Assembly: GCA_951799405.1 (NCBI GenBank)
Contig: OX637362.1
Location: 9,750,703 to 9,814,702 of the forward strand
Length of the DNA stretch: 64,000 nt
Reading direction: 5' to 3'
From: Agapetus fuscipes
Lineage: Eukaryota > Arthropoda > Insecta > Trichoptera > Glossosomatidae
Made by a program: the position numbers and the translations under genes. Below are positions 21,310 through 32,327 of this stretch, in pieces. The stretch's first letter is position 1, and every line of letters starts with the position of its first letter. The notes beneath the pieces are model-generated. The model made no database searches and had not been told where the DNA came from. It saw only the letters and a list, made by a program, of their open reading frames with translations.

Positions 21310-21660
21310 ACACACGTACGGAAAGTGTGCGAATGAAAAGCGTGCTGTTTGAAGCGTGCTGGTAGAAGCGTGCTGTTTGAAGCGTGCTGTTTGAAACGTG
21401 CTGTTTGAAGCGTGTTGGTAGAAGCGTGCTGGTAGAAGCGTGCTGGTAGAAGCGTGCTGGTAGAAGCGTGCTGTAGAAGCGTGCTGGTAGAAGCGTGCTG
21501 GTAGAAGCGTGCTGGTAGAAGCGTGCTGGTAGAAGCGTGCTGTAGAAGCGTGCTGGTAGAAGCGTGCTGTAGAAGCGTGCTGGTAGAAGCGTGCTGTAGA
21601 AGCGTGCTGGAAGAAACGTGCTGGAAGAAACGTGCTGGTAAAAACGTGCTGGTAAAAGCA
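21310..21660. repeat. 13-14 bp minisatellite (GAAGCGTGCTGGTA)n
   Basis: About 25 units alternate between GAAGCGTGCTGGTA (14 bp) and GAAGCGTGCTGTA (13 bp), drifting to AAACGTGCTGG at the right end. Units also occur in decayed form at 21850-22110. The minus strand is open across it, giving an artefactual LLPARFY-rich frame. Confidence 0.95.
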
Positions 21661-21684
21661 TGTTGATGATATTTTTTTTAAAAC

Positions 21685-21810
21685 GACATTTCACTATGTA
21701 CTCACTTCAAGAGGCGCTTGTGCAAATGATGTCAGAAATTTGCTTGTCATCCGTGCACTTCGGGTCTTCCCATGGTGCTCTATCTTTCTCAAATAATGAG
21801 TCTTCAATCC
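21685..21810 (-). pseudogene. LINE C-terminal fragment inside the minisatellite
   Basis: The minus strand reads TSKFLTSFAQAPLE, matching RSKFLASFAQAPLE of the LINE at 2232. Decayed minisatellite units flank it on both sides, so the LINE fragment either inserted into the array or seeded it. Confidence 0.7.
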
Positions 21811-21849
21811 GTGTTTTGTCTGTGGTTTTTGCCGAAACTGATTCTGGTT

Positions 21850-22110
21850 GAAGCACTCTTGTAGAAACGTTCTTGTAAAATCGTTCTGGTAAAAGCATGC
21901 TGGTAAAAACGTGCGGGTAAAACGTGCTGGTAAAAGCGTGCCGATAAAAGAGTGCTGGCAAAAAGCGTGTTTGTAAAAAAAGTGCTAGTAAAAACATGCT
22001 TATACGCTAGGTATCATGATGACAAAAAAAACATGTTGGTAAAAAGCGTGCTTTACAATATCGTGCTCAGAAAAGCGTGCCGGCAAGAAAGCGTGCAGAA
22101 AGTCGGGGCT
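21850..22110. repeat. Decayed part of the minisatellite
   Basis: Irregular units such as TAAAAGCGTGCCGA and TAAAAACGTGCGGG continue the pattern of 21310-21660. Confidence 0.8.
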
Positions 22111-22358
22111 AGTTGAATCAACATCGATTTGCGTTTTACTAAAATGACATTTTTAAGCTTTATAAAATGGAGGGCGTACCTAGGAGAACATTTTCAGTAC
22201 ATTTCAACTGAGTTTGATTTATTTCCTCAACAAAGTCTGCACGCTTACTTCATGTAAAAGAATTTTCATTTCCGGTACATGAAAGAAAATTTAATGCATG
22301 TGCCATGGCGTGCCTGCACTTGTTTTAAAGATAATTTATATGATATCACAAGACAAGA

Positions 22359-22652
22359 CCGGTCCGTAGTCTAGGTGGTAACACTTCGGACTCGTAACTG
22401 GAAGGTCGTGGGTTCGAATCCCGGCGGAGCACAAAAAATATACCATTTATATTTTCAAATTTGCTCTTCGCTGGGTTGAAAAATTCATAAACCTTTACCA
22501 AAGACCGGTCATCAAAAGGTCCATCCAGCCTTACAACAACTGGGTCTGGCTTGAGAATTGGCGCTTTCTACAGCGACGAACAAGCTCGCAGAGGGCTCTT
22601 GAGGTGTGATACACACAAAAACAGCGCTCGCCAAATAAATCAGCCTAATTTA
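22359..22652 (+). mobile_element. SINE A, best-preserved tRNA head
   Basis: GGTCCGTAGTCTAGGTGGTAA starts the tRNA-like head, with anticodon-loop-like CTCGTAA, B box GGTTCGAATCCC and GGCGGAGCAC. The body has TCGCTGGGTTGAAAAATTCA, CTTTACCAAAGACCGGTC, CTTGAGAATTGGCGCTTTC and GCGCTCGCCAAATAAATCA. It has no 5S module upstream. Confidence 0.92.
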
Positions 22653-23082
22653 ATTTTTTAATTTAATAATATATAATTCTTCGTAGGTATAGAATGGTAT
22701 TCGAGAAGTTGTGTGACAAAGACTGGTGTTTTAACCTTGTGTCTTAAAACTTTTTAAAATATTTATTTATTTGAGAAAACTACAGCTTTATAAAAAGTAA
22801 TTACAATGGTGTTCTTAAAATTAATATAAGCCAAAATTGTTTCTTCTATTTAAAATTATAGAGATAGAATAATAATTTGATCAGTATGCTGAGCTAGTAT
22901 TGACATATAATAGAAAATTGAGAAGACAAGAAAATAAAAAGAAAAAGAGAGCAAAACAAAAAACAAAAAGCAAAAAGACACAAGTTGACAAGCAACAGGA
23001 AAGAAAAAAAAGAAAAAAGGTGTAAAAAAATAAAATTAAAAGTAAAAGTAAAGTGGAAAGGAATGAGGAAAAGGAGGGATTA
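22653..23082 (-). other. Purine-rich stretch, 3' UTR of the adjacent LINE and spacer
   Basis: 22915-23075 is strongly A/G-rich on the plus strand, hence pyrimidine-rich on the LINE sense strand. It probably belongs to the 3' untranslated region of the LINE at 23083-23793. Confidence 0.4.
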
Positions 23083-23793
23083 TTACGTAAGTGAAGGAGC
23101 TTGATTGAGGGAGTTAGGGGACAGAGTTGAAAAATATCTCAATTTATTGCGAAAGGTTGTTAATGAGTCATGAAAAATATCTAGATTTTTGAAATTTTGG
23201 TTATAGTCACGCTGTATTCTGAATAAAGTTGAGTGGTATCGGTAATTGGTATGACAGATGGGTAGGTGAAATAAATTTTGCGAGCGGGTATGTCTGTTTG
23301 GTATAAGAAATGATATGTTACATAATAAATCAGGGGAGTCAATTGCATTATTGCATATTTTCTACAAAAGTAATTGATCAAAGTAAGTCCTTCTATCTTG
23401 TAGTGTGTTAATATTGAAAAATTCTATGGAAGATTTGTAATCGCTGTGTTCAATGTATTGTCGTTTCTCTAAATATTTAACAAAAATCTTTTGAATATTT
23501 TCAATACGGTTAGTGTGAATTTTGTAGTGTGGATTCCATATTGGAGTACAAAATTCTAAATGAGGGCGTATATGTGAAAGGTATAGTGTTTTTAAAGTGT
23601 TGATATTATTAAATTGTTTACCGGTGCGGATGATAAAACCCAACATTCGGTAAGCTTTGGAGGTAATTGAGTCAATATGCTTGTCATACGTCAATTTGGA
23701 ATCCAATAAAACTCCCAGATCTCTCACACTAACAACCTTTTTCAATAACAAACCATTTATGGAATAAGGGTGTGTTATAAGGGTCTTCGCCAC
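23083..23793 (-). pseudogene. LINE (Jockey/CR1-like) reverse transcriptase C-terminus
   Basis: The frame has VSVRDLGVLLDSKLTYDKHI, LYLSHIRPHLEFCTPIWNP and RIENIQKIFVKYL, the conserved region after the catalytic domain of non-LTR reverse transcriptases. One in-frame TAG (after FDQLLL, near 23362) interrupts it. The same frame then continues with KICNNAIDSPDLL and ends at TAA at 23083. The catalytic part is absent (5' truncation). It is the longest LINE remnant here and has only one visible lesion, so it is fairly young. Confidence 0.88.
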
Positions 23794-23970
23794 ATGCGAA
23801 ACACTTCGAGGATAAAGCGGAAAAAAGTTGCAATGTATGTGAAGTTAAGTTGTGTTTTATTTTTTGACAGCTAATGTTGGCAGAGCCCGGTTCAATATGT
23901 TGACCCGGGAATTTCTGGAACAGAAGAACGCGGCAAGAAGTTGCACTATATGCGTAGCTTAGTAGCGTCC
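23794..23970 (+). mobile_element. SINE B tail fragments
   Basis: CACATGCGAAACACTTCGAGGATAA (23794 onward) and GCAAGAAGTTGCACTATATG...TAGCTTAGTAGC (23930-23968) are two pieces of the SINE B 3' end. They are separated by unrelated sequence. Confidence 0.5.
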
Positions 23971-24410
23971 CTAGCAATAATAAACTGCAATAGGAATCCG
24001 ATCTTCAATAGGAGAGATACAGAAAAAAATAATTAAGTACATTAACTTTTTGTGAGAAGTATTTGTGAATTATTTTTAAAATGAAATTTCTCGTTTGACA
24101 GCAAAGTTCCAAATAAACAAAACGTCAAATGAAACAGATTACTCAGCAGTTTTCTTACCGTGTTGGCATTGTAACTTGTAGAGTTTATTTTTGTTGTAAC
24201 AGTTCCATGATATATTTACATTTAATAAGTAACTTGTACTACATATGTGTGTTTCTCTTGTTACTTGTATGTACGTGTAAAGTCTGTTTTGACGGAGACA
24301 GTCAACAAAAATAAGAGAATAAAGAAATTGTATTCAACAGTGTCCACGAGTGTTAAAAATACTCTTCAACCGGTTTTTTATTTTTAAATTTATTCTGAAA
24401 CCGTAGGCAT

Positions 24411-24712
24411 GTCTGGTCAATAGCTCAGTTGGTAGAGTGCTTGCGTGCCATGCCGAGAGCTCGGGTTCGAATCCCACTAAGGGTGTCAGAAATGATCCCG
24501 TTTCAGTGTTTATTTCAAACCCAAATAAAGTGACAAGGTTTACTCAGCCTTCAAAAGAAATGATTACCAACCTCCTCGTGAGCTGAGAAACTGCCACTTA
24601 AACCGAAGTGTTGTGCGTAAAGCGGGCCCCCTTACCTGTAAAAATAAGTTGGTCCCACTCGCCACATGCGACCCCTTTGGGGAAAACGCGCTAAGACGAT
24701 GCACTATATATG
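24411..24712 (+). mobile_element. SINE B, full-length
   Basis: Head ATAGCTCAGTTGGTAGAGTG with GGTTCGAATCCC. The anticodon position reads GCC within GTGCCAT. The body ends GACCCCTTTGGGGAAAACGC...GATGCACTATA. A 146-codon plus frame overlapping its end has no recognisable content. Confidence 0.9.
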
Positions 24713-25393
24713 TAAACAAAAATAAGTTACCGCAAATGTTTTGCAAATACAAGTTTTTGAAGTATAAAAGAGGAACGATAGACTTTGTAGATCAGTATCT
24801 GGAGGGGCAAGGTGTAAGTTTTGCCCCTCAGGGGGTATATAAATACAAAAAAACAACAAATGGAGAAACTGCAACGTATTCTCCAATGCGAGATATGAAA
24901 TACATAGATCTAGTGCCTATGGTATTTTCTCTCTCAAACAAAAGCCAACCTTCAATAGGTGGCTTTCAATGTTGGACGACTTTCCCGTACCAAAGAAGCG
25001 AAAATCAAAGGACCGCCACTCACCTCAAATTGTGTTCTGCTGGTCCAAGATGATGCTCGTTTTCTCAGGATCCTGTGGTGCTGAGCTCTGTTCACAAACT
25101 GCCACACTTGCAAGTTATATGGAAAACAATCACACTCACTCACAGATTTTTACGGTTAAATTTCAAATCGGTCGAGAGACATATAAAAACGTGTCTACAT
25201 GCGAACACGACGGAAGCGGAAGTTTTTAATCCATTGCTAGTTTCACGTCGCTCAGTCAAAAAATTGATATTGCCATCTTGCGATTTATTTGCACCTTTAT
25301 TTCAGTTTGTAACAGACCAACATGACAATTCGCTTCTTAGACTAATTAATTAAAATAAAAATAGATGACGCTATTCATGCGTCACCAGTATCA
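24713..25393. other. Spacer without recognised gene
   Basis: A hairpin GGGGCAA...TTGCCCC at about 24808-24832 and a TATATAAATA at 24836 were noted. No gene could be built. Frames of 60-92 codons overlap on both strands and look like chance. Confidence 0.35.
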
Positions 25394-25656
25394 ATTATCT
25401 AAATCTAAATCTAAATCTAAGCTGCAAAGATATGTATCATTTGAGATTCATATTAAATGCATTCCTACAAGCAGACATGCATAATTTTGCGCTTACACAT
25501 GCTGCATGTGGACCTACAATATAAAAACCCAATCTCAAATGAACATAAGCCCTGCAACTCTTGCCGACCTTCCCTGAAGCAGGGGTGACATTGGCAAAGT
25601 GAACCATTTTTTACAGTATGGGTGGTCAGCCGCATACCAACCTATCAGTCAAGGAG
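25394..25656 (-). mobile_element. Repeat D, full-length (TCTAAA-type tail)
   Basis: Clean copy with (ATCTAA)n tail, CATTTGAGATTCATATTAAA, CTTGCCGACCTTCCCTGAAG and CCTATCAGTCAAGGAG. Confidence 0.9.
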
Positions 25657-25766
25657 TACAAGCTATTAATACAATCAAATATATAAAACAAATAAACTCG
25701 AAACAATTAAATAGTAAAAAATTACAAAACTACAAAACATATTTTTTAAATTTAAAAGCCTCAGCT

Positions 25767-25931
25767 TTAACCGCCAGCATTACAGATCAACCGCCATTTC
25801 TTTCGATCCTTGCATACTTCTTTCATTTCATCCAGAGCCATAATCTTTTTTATACAAGCTCTCCTTTTATTATGACTCTGGATATCCCATTCATTCGCTA
25901 TTTCGAAAATTTGGTCCATCCATACATTTCT
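25767..25931 (-). pseudogene. LINE family E, C-terminal end with open frame
   Basis: An uninterrupted 55-codon frame reads RNVWMDQIFEIANEWDI, then RRACIKKIMALDEMKEVC and KDRKKWR, ending at TAA. This is the terminal region of a non-LTR retrotransposon polyprotein. 5'-truncated. Confidence 0.8.
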
Positions 25932-26107
25932 TATTATGAAATCTCAAAATTATGTTAGCCTACTTTAGACAAGTCAGCCTTTCTTTCTTGGCACAAAAGG
26001 GTTAAAGTTTATATTGAGTTTTTTCAAATACCATTTTCATCTATAAAAAGCATTGCCCTTGTCATTTTTAACACGTAGAACGGTTGCAGCAATCCGTAAG
26101 TTTGCAC

Positions 26108-26312
26108 TTACAATAACTACATTATTCTCGACGTTTCGTTGGCGACGTAGCCGACGTCGTCATCCTCAGTCGTCGTACAAACACCCTTTCTGCACTCTCT
26201 GAATTCTCAGTTTTTATTATTAAGAATCATTTCAACCTCAGTCGCCATGCAGGTGTCTCCTGAAGACGTTTACTACAACGCTAACGAAATGTCGAGAATA
26301 ATGTAAGTTTTC
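26108..26312. mobile_element. Hammerhead-like foldback element P8
   Basis: Two inverted copies face each other. The plus strand at 26260-26295 reads CTGAAGACG...AAC-GAAAT. The minus strand at 26130-26169 reads CTGAGGATGACGACGTCGG...AAC-GAAACG. Both end GTCGAGAATAATG. The stem II segment of the minus copy is GC-rich (CGTCGGCTACGTCGCC). Confidence 0.65.
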
Positions 26313-26325
26313 TTTTAACGGTTCG

Positions 26326-26586
26326 CTCTAATCTAATCTAATCTAAGTTGCAAAGATATGTTACATTGAAGATTTACATTACATGCATTCCCACAACCAG
26401 ACACGTACAAGTTCGCACTTGTACATGCCTCATGTGAACCTACAACATAAAAAGAAAAAAACAAATCTCAAATGGACATACACCCTGCAACTCTTGCCGT
26501 CCTTCCCTGTAACAGGGGTGACATTGGCACAGTGAACCATTTTTACAGCATGGGAGGTCAGCTGCATACCAACCTATTAGTCAAGG
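26326..26586 (-). mobile_element. Repeat D, full-length (TCTAA-type tail)
   Basis: (ATCTA)n tail, TTACATTACATGCATTCCCA, CAAATCTCAAATGG, AGCATGGGAGGTCAGC and CCTATTAGTCAAGGAA. Confidence 0.88.
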
Positions 26587-27027
26587 AACCATATCTGAAT
26601 ATATGTTTTAAACTGTGTAGTTATTATAATTTTAAATATGTCAAACGACCGTAATTCCAGCTTTAACTTAACCATTTGCAAGTTATTGCTAAACAAGTTT
26701 ACACACTGTCTGAGTCTGTACAGGCCATCAGACGTCAGATCCACTCGGTCCTCTGCAATGTCAACGGACGCCCAAAACACTAAATAAATAAACAACGAGC
26801 TCCCCGCTGTCCGGGCCAGCAGAAACACTCGCTCATACAGGAGGAAACAGAGTTAGCGCAGAGGGCGGTGCACACTTAGTGGGAACACAGAACTAAGTAC
26901 TTGTGAACATGCCAAAAAAAAAGAATAATCCCTACTAGAGACATTAGTACACTTTGCGTTTTGGAATTCGTAACTGAAAAACGTATATAGACCAGTGCTG
27001 TAGATAAGAACGGGTTCCTCAAAGTAT
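26587..27027. other. Spacer without recognised gene
   Basis: 26700-26880 is less AT-rich. An 83-codon minus frame (26577-26828) has a hydrophobic N-terminus and no recognised motif. Confidence 0.3.
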
Positions 27028-27350
27028 TGTTACAAACTAAGGATTTTAAGTACCCACGTGCGCCAGGACATGTACGCTAGTGTGTAAAACAATCTGGTTC
27101 TAGCATGATGGTAGTAGTAAGGTGTATAGAACGGCGGTCTGGTATGAGCGAGAGATCGAATGATCTTGAATATGCAAGAATGATCCCTTTTGTACCTATA
27201 TTTACGGACTATAAAGAGCATCAGTGGCTTAGTTGCATTCAACATTTGGATGTGAATACGATAAACGCAGAGATTATCAATTGTTCTAAATAAATTCTGT
27301 TAATAAAAAATGCAGTTTAATTAAAGAGAGCCCCAACTAAAATCGTAACA
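27028..27350 (+). mobile_element. Solo LTR, family F, 4-bp TSD GTAT
   Basis: Ends TGTTAC and CGTAACA. GTAT repeats at 27024-27027 and 27351-27354. Opposite in orientation to the other F copies, and diverged from them. Confidence 0.85.
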
Positions 27351-28234
27351 GTATCATAGAAGTCAAATACTACTTTATCTCGAGATGTGTTTATTCTTGA
27401 ATGAAGATGCACAGACTGAATTGTCTAAAATAATTGTTGATGTTTGTGATCGGAAATTGTAAATGCACAAACTTTGGTACAAGAAACTCGAAAAAATCCT
27501 GTGAAATATATTATATAAGAAAGAATAAAGCATAATGAGATAGAGTGGATGCAGTAGGCAATTTTTGAGAGATAATGTCTTTGAAATGAGCCATAAAAGA
27601 CTCAAATACATCGTACATAATGAAAGGACGATAAAAAAATTGAGAAGATTTAAAATACAAAAACAAGACCAAGTTGCTGGAGGACTGGATGAACCTTTGG
27701 CGACTTACCTTTTATATGGCATTAGAATTTTCAACACAATAAAGAGCATATTATGGAAATCATATAATGATTGTGTTGATCTTTTCAAAGTATCACACCC
27801 TCGACCTTCCGATAACGTGTCTGTACCGTTAACCAGTAGCCTACACACCAGTCTACAACTTCAATAGGTCCACGCCCAACGTCCTGGAAGAACTCTTAAA
27901 AGTGAATAGATAGATGGACATTCCCATATCAGGATTTATGAGCAGTTTTTTTTTTTGTGAATGACAGACCAAAAGGTCTAAATCAAGAAGAAAAAAAAAA
28001 CGTACAAAAATCTACTACGAAGTCTTTTCTTTACAAAGTTCAATAATCCAAATTTGTGCCATTATCAAAGAAATAATAAACAACAAAAGCTATAAATCTA
28101 CCCTAAACAGATTTCCTCCAACACCCACTTTTGATTATCACCCAGCATTCAACATTTCCGCATGATATCTTTTGATTATGAATGAGGACGCTTGAATCTT
28201 CAGATAATTGCGTACGCGTAGCATTTGAGCTTAT
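27351..28234. other. Spacer without recognised gene
   Basis: A 100-codon plus frame (27565-27867) shows no motif I recognise. Poly-T and poly-A runs at 27948 and 27992. Confidence 0.3.
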
Positions 28235-28408
28235 GGCTGGTTTTAGTGTCGCGCTGACAACACGCTGACCGTCAGCGCTGACAGCCAATATATGAACTTG
28301 TCGCGCTGACAGCTACGCGCCATTCTAAAACGCTTCCTACAAGTTCATATATTTTGAACGGTCAGCGCTGACGGTCAGCGCGTTGTCAGCGCGACACTAA
28401 AACCAGCC
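28235..28408. mobile_element. MITE with GGCTGGTTTTAGTGTCGCGC ends (174 bp)
   Basis: Terminal inverted repeats of about 65-70 bp start GGCTGGTTTTAGTGTCGCGC and include repeated GTCAGCGCTGAC palindromes. The flanks read TTAT|...|TAAC, so a TA-type target is possible. It is much richer in GC than its surroundings and has no open frame. Confidence 0.8.
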
Positions 28409-28508
28409 TAACACTGGTAGATTTGAGTTGAATAAATTAGTGATTTATTTTTTTAGAGATACAGGTTTAAATAAATGAGAAATGTAAGCTGAAAAAAAAC
28501 TGAGAAAG

Positions 28509-28763
28509 TCTATATAATCTATAATCTAAGTTGCAAGGATATATTAACATTTTAAGCTCTCAAATGCATGCCCACAAACAAACACGTATAGTTCGCGCGT
28601 ACAAATGCTGAATGTGTACTTACATAGAAAATCCAAACCTCAAATGAACATAAGACCTACAACTTTTGCCGACCTTCCCTGACACAGGAGTGACATTGGC
28701 AAAGTGAAATATTTTTTAAAGTATGGGTGGTTAGCCTCATACTAACATATAAGTCAAGGAATA
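28509..28763 (-). mobile_element. Repeat D, full-length (TATAATC-type tail)
   Basis: TCTATAATCTAAGTTGCAAG, CACGTATAGTTCGCGCG, CCCTGACACAGGAGTGACA and ACATATAAGTCAAGGAATAA. Confidence 0.85.
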
Positions 28764-29149
28764 AGTAAGTGTTTAAAATAATTTGATGAGATGTTGGAAC
28801 ATGTTGAAAGAACCGATTACCAAGGACTAACAGAGTGTACTATTCAAAGAGAAATTTAAAAATAAAAAAAAGAAAAGAAAGACGTATAAAATGTGACTTG
28901 ATTAGATTACTCAAATTGTCAAAAGACGGAGAGTAAAAAACTCTGATAAAATATTAAGAAAATACTAATCTTCTCAGAAACTTTATTAGAAATTAAAAAT
29001 ATCGTGTACTTCATCTGATAAATTGTATAAGTAAAATATTGTGGAAGAGTCATGAACATCGTGGTGACGACAACCATAGTCTATGGTTGCACCAAAGGAC
29101 CAAATCTCTATTTAAGACTACAGCATGCAAGGTCAAGAAAAAAGTTAAA

Positions 29150-29312
29150 ATGATAAAGCATGTGAGAGAGCTAGAGGACCATGGAAAGTTCAGGAATGCA
29201 CTGAAGACAAGCAAATTTTTGGCATCGTTTGCAGCAGCGCCCTTGGAGTGACTACATCACGAAACGGCGCTAAAAAGAAATCATCAACTCATCATCATCA
29301 TCAGAGAAAAGA
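29150..29312 (+). pseudogene. LINE C-terminus and 3' end with (ATC)n tail
   Basis: The frame ends HVRELEDHGKFRNALKTSKF, LASFAAAPLE then TGA, the same family as 2232. The 3' UTR ACGGCGCTAAAAAGAAATC and the CATCATCATCATCA tail follow. Confidence 0.8.
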
Positions 29313-29631
29313 ATATGTTTTCTGCTTAATGTAAGCGTGCCATGCAAAAGTGAACGTTCTAAGTTGAAAAAAATGAAACTTTTTTTAACCGTTTCGAAAT
29401 TTATGTCTTTCCAAACAACAGCAGCTAGCATCAGCAAACAATATATTCTGTAAATAAGACGTCCATTCATCCCTTTCTTTTGCCACTCAAACCCTTAGGA
29501 AGGAAAGAGAGAAGTGTGAGACCTCAACCCCTTTACAAAGTTTGTTGAGCTTCAATGCCAAAATAAATCGACATCGTTCAGAAAGATTTTTCGTTCACAA
29601 AATGGAATTATGGACTGTTAAAAATTGTATT

Positions 29632-29993
29632 GTTATGATTATAGTTGTTTTTTTAAATCAAACTGCAATTTATTATTTTTCAAGATTTATTTTACATAAC
29701 GTCGGTTAACAATATACTGACGGTTTTCTAGCGCTTAGTTTATCGACTTCACGGCTCAATGTTTCAATCGATTCTCGTCTCTCACAAAATTGTGGTTCAA
29801 ATATATAGCGTCGAAACGGACGCATCTCGCATATTCCAGACCTTTCTATAGTGAACCTTTTTACACTCCTCGGTATTGTTACCTAGTTATGAATACCAAC
29901 AACTACGTGCCTGGGCACATGCATACATTCAAACTCACAGTCGCACACACACACATAAGCAAGCCACGCAGTCGGGCTCATACGTTCGTAACA
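29632..29993 (-). mobile_element. Solo LTR, family F, 4-bp TSD GTAT
   Basis: Ends TGTTATGATTATAG and TTCGTAACA. GTAT repeats at 29628-29631 and 29994-29997. It is the subtype whose middle (TTATCGACTTCACGGCTCAA) matches the old copy at 13655. Confidence 0.85.
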
Positions 29994-30003
29994 GTATTAA
30001 TGT

Positions 30004-30070
30004 AATGGAGCTCACAGCTTTCGGATTAAAAATCTGAGGCTTTAACCATTAGGCTACAAATGTTCTAAAA
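30004..30070 (-). pseudogene. tRNA-like sequence (Lys-type anticodon loop)
   Basis: The minus strand has TAGCCTAATGGTTAAAGC (A box), a loop TTTTTAA where TTT would be the anticodon, and a weak B box. The acceptor arm does not pair, so a working tRNA is unlikely. Confidence 0.4.
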
Positions 30071-30149
30071 CACAGTTGTATTTTAAGGCGCTAAAAAAAC
30101 TGAAAAAGTGGTTTTGTCAATGAAATAGGAAGATTAAATTTGTCGATTC

Positions 30150-30365
30150 ACATCCAGCCGATGGACTATCAGAGTATGGAAAATATGGTTATGATGGTTG
30201 ATCCAAAACGGCGCAGGACAGTGGGAAGACATAGATTAAGATGGTTGAATGCAGTGGTACTGGACTGTCTTTGAAGGCGTTGGATAGCCATGGGTGGTTG
30301 CGGTTGATCAAGGAGTCCTAAACTCAATCCGGGTTATCGTGCCATTGATAATGATGATGGAATAA
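30150..30365 (+). pseudogene. LINE C-terminal fragment with (ATG)n tail
   Basis: VDPKRRRTVGRHRLRWLNAV is the GRPR.RW-type element found near the end of many insect LINE proteins. It is followed by damage, a stop and AATGATGATGG. Different family from 2232. Confidence 0.7.
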
Positions 30366-30714
30366 AAACTGAGAAAAAAATAATGTAAACAAAAACAAAA
30401 TTAAAAAAATGCAAACTGGATTTTCACCTTGAAAAGCTGAAAAAAAACCCTTAGAGAGGCTTTGATGAGCTTTTCTAAATGACTTGAAAATTTTTAATTC
30501 ACTTTGAATACATTAATTTTTTTTTTGCTTTTATGGTTGACCAAAACTGGAATGTTAATCACAACCTTTTTCATTTTTTTAAGTTGCACATTTTAGCAGT
30601 AAGCAGTGGTGAACCTCAATACAGAAAAATAATAAGTGCCTCAATGAGTTTACGTAAAATTATATTCGAATCTCACTTATGTATCTTACATTAGATCTGA
30701 CTTTAGTCTATTGG
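30366..30714. other. AT-rich spacer
   Basis: No gene or known repeat recognised. Confidence 0.4.
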
Positions 30715-30985
30715 CTGACGCTGTGGAATTGTATTCAAAATATCGTTGAAGAAGACGTTTATTCCTGGCTGAGCACAAAAAAAATATATAATTCATTTTC
30801 AACTTTTCCTTACGTTACAAAATAAAAATGCGATTCAATAAAAAAAAATCGGCAACCAGAGGTCCATTACACATTACTGCAACTGGGCGTTGCTTGTGAA
30901 TTGGCACTTTTAAATGCCACAACCAAGGCTCAAAATATTATCTTATCTGTGGTTCATTTTCATACAAAACCTCAAATACCACTGT
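30715..30985 (+). mobile_element. SINE A, very diverged
   Basis: It keeps the order GCTGAGCACAAAAAAAATAT, CAACCAGAGGTCCATTACAC, CAACTGGGCGTTGCTTGTGA, TTGGCACTTTTAAATGCC. The A and B boxes are lost. Confidence 0.55.
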
Positions 30986-31302
30986 TAAATTATTATTAGA
31001 AAAAATAAATACAACATTCATAAAAAGGGAAAATAAAAATGTTGTACTTCACTGTATTAATTAAAATTTGCTGTTTTCTTATGGAAGGGAACTTTGCCTG
31101 TTTTTTTTATTTAAAAAAGTTAATATTCATTTTCAAAACACAAACTTAATTAAAAACCTCAAAACGCGTCACGCGTTCTGAGCCTAAAAATACATTTTGA
31201 AATTCTCAAAATAAAAGAAACCACATCAAATAAGGCTACACAGGTACTACGAGAGCATTCAACTTTTTTGCATAAATAAACCCACAGAAAGTGTTATGAA
31301 AG

Positions 31303-32099
31303 TGTTATGTATGTTATTTTTAAATAACATTTTAAATTATATAAGCGTGAAGTCAGCGCATGATGGCTGCAGTGACGTCGGCGTGGCCGTAGCCGAACTA
31401 CGTCCGAGTTTTACCGAGGGCCCGCGAGGCTCAACTCACCGTGACTCGGAAACCCGAGACGCCAGGTGGCCAGGAGGGGATCACGCGCGGACGAAGGAGG
31501 AGGTCGGACACAGCGCTGCGAAATGGCAATGACTGCCTGGGTTTCCCAGTTGGGACCCTCGTGGACTTTGCCGCGAGGCTTCCACGTGGGGACATAGGCA
31601 TGGAGCATCCGCCATCCAAGCCACCCGCCTTATGGACCGGAGCCTGGTGCAGAAAAGCCTCCACCCTGGGGCTCTACGTGTTGAGGCATCCGCCTCATGG
31701 ACTGCGGCTCTCGGGAGGCGAAGCCGCGAGCCGTGAAAATCACCTCCCGAGCTTGATGTAAGCTCGCCTAGGACTCCAGCCTACAGATCAGTGCTTCGTG
31801 AAAGTGAGCCGCGAGAACTGTGATTGTGTTTGAGTGTTAATACAGGTCTGGCTATTTCCTTCTCCACTATTCCTCTTTCCCTTTTTATGGATTTAACTTT
31901 TATATTTGACTTTAACTGATTAAATCTCTTTTGTTAACATTAGCTCTTGTCTTATCAAATATACAGCCCTTCCCAAAATACAAGGTGAGCAACACAAAGA
32001 AAGAACCCCACGCCCTGAGAGGGATGCCGTTGATAGCTAGCCGGAGTGAGTATCCTGTAGGTACATCCTGAAGGTACCTTTCCACATCTAAACATAACA
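31303..32099 (+). mobile_element. Solo LTR, GC-rich family (797 bp)
   Basis: It starts TGTTATGTATGTTATTTTTA and ends AACATAACA, so the ends are short inverted repeats of TG...CA form. It shares CCACCCGCCTTATGGAC, TTCCCAAAATACAA and AAGAACCCCACGCCCTGAGA with the LTR at 57297. A second TGTTATG 11 bp upstream suggests a small local duplication. No clear target duplication. Open frames inside it are products of its high GC content. Confidence 0.75.
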
Positions 32100-32206
32100 A
32101 AGGTTATACTGTATCAAAAAAATAAAAAAAATCAATTTGATTCCAACGCGTTGAATACTCACACAGTTCGAAACCTTAAATGAATAAATACTTAAATGAA
32201 TATGAA

Positions 32207-32325
32207 TATTTGGATGATTTATTTGTACAGCGCTATTTTTGTGTGCAACACACCTCAAGAGTCCCCTGCAAGCTCGGTCGTCGCTATACAAAGGGAAAAT
32301 TCTCAAGCAAGACCAAATTGCTGTA
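32207..32325 (-). mobile_element. SINE A 3' half
   Basis: GATGATTTATTTGTACAGCG to CAAGACCAAATTGCTGTAAA. It abuts a SINE B cluster. The SINE A head on the far side (33020) may be the missing end, although the middle section is absent. Confidence 0.75.
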
Positions 32326-32327
32326 AA

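Noticed and set aside
21310..21660. CRISPR-like array
   Set aside because: Units are contiguous 13-14 bp repeats without spacers, in a eukaryotic context.
21296..21694. 132-codon minus frame rich in LLPARFY
   Set aside because: Translation of the 13-14 bp minisatellite.
24613..25053. 146-codon plus frame
   Set aside because: Its first third lies in the SINE B tail and the remainder has no recognisable motif, so it is not a credible gene.
27565..27867. 100-codon plus frame
   Set aside because: No recognisable motif, promoter or splice context. The length is compatible with chance.
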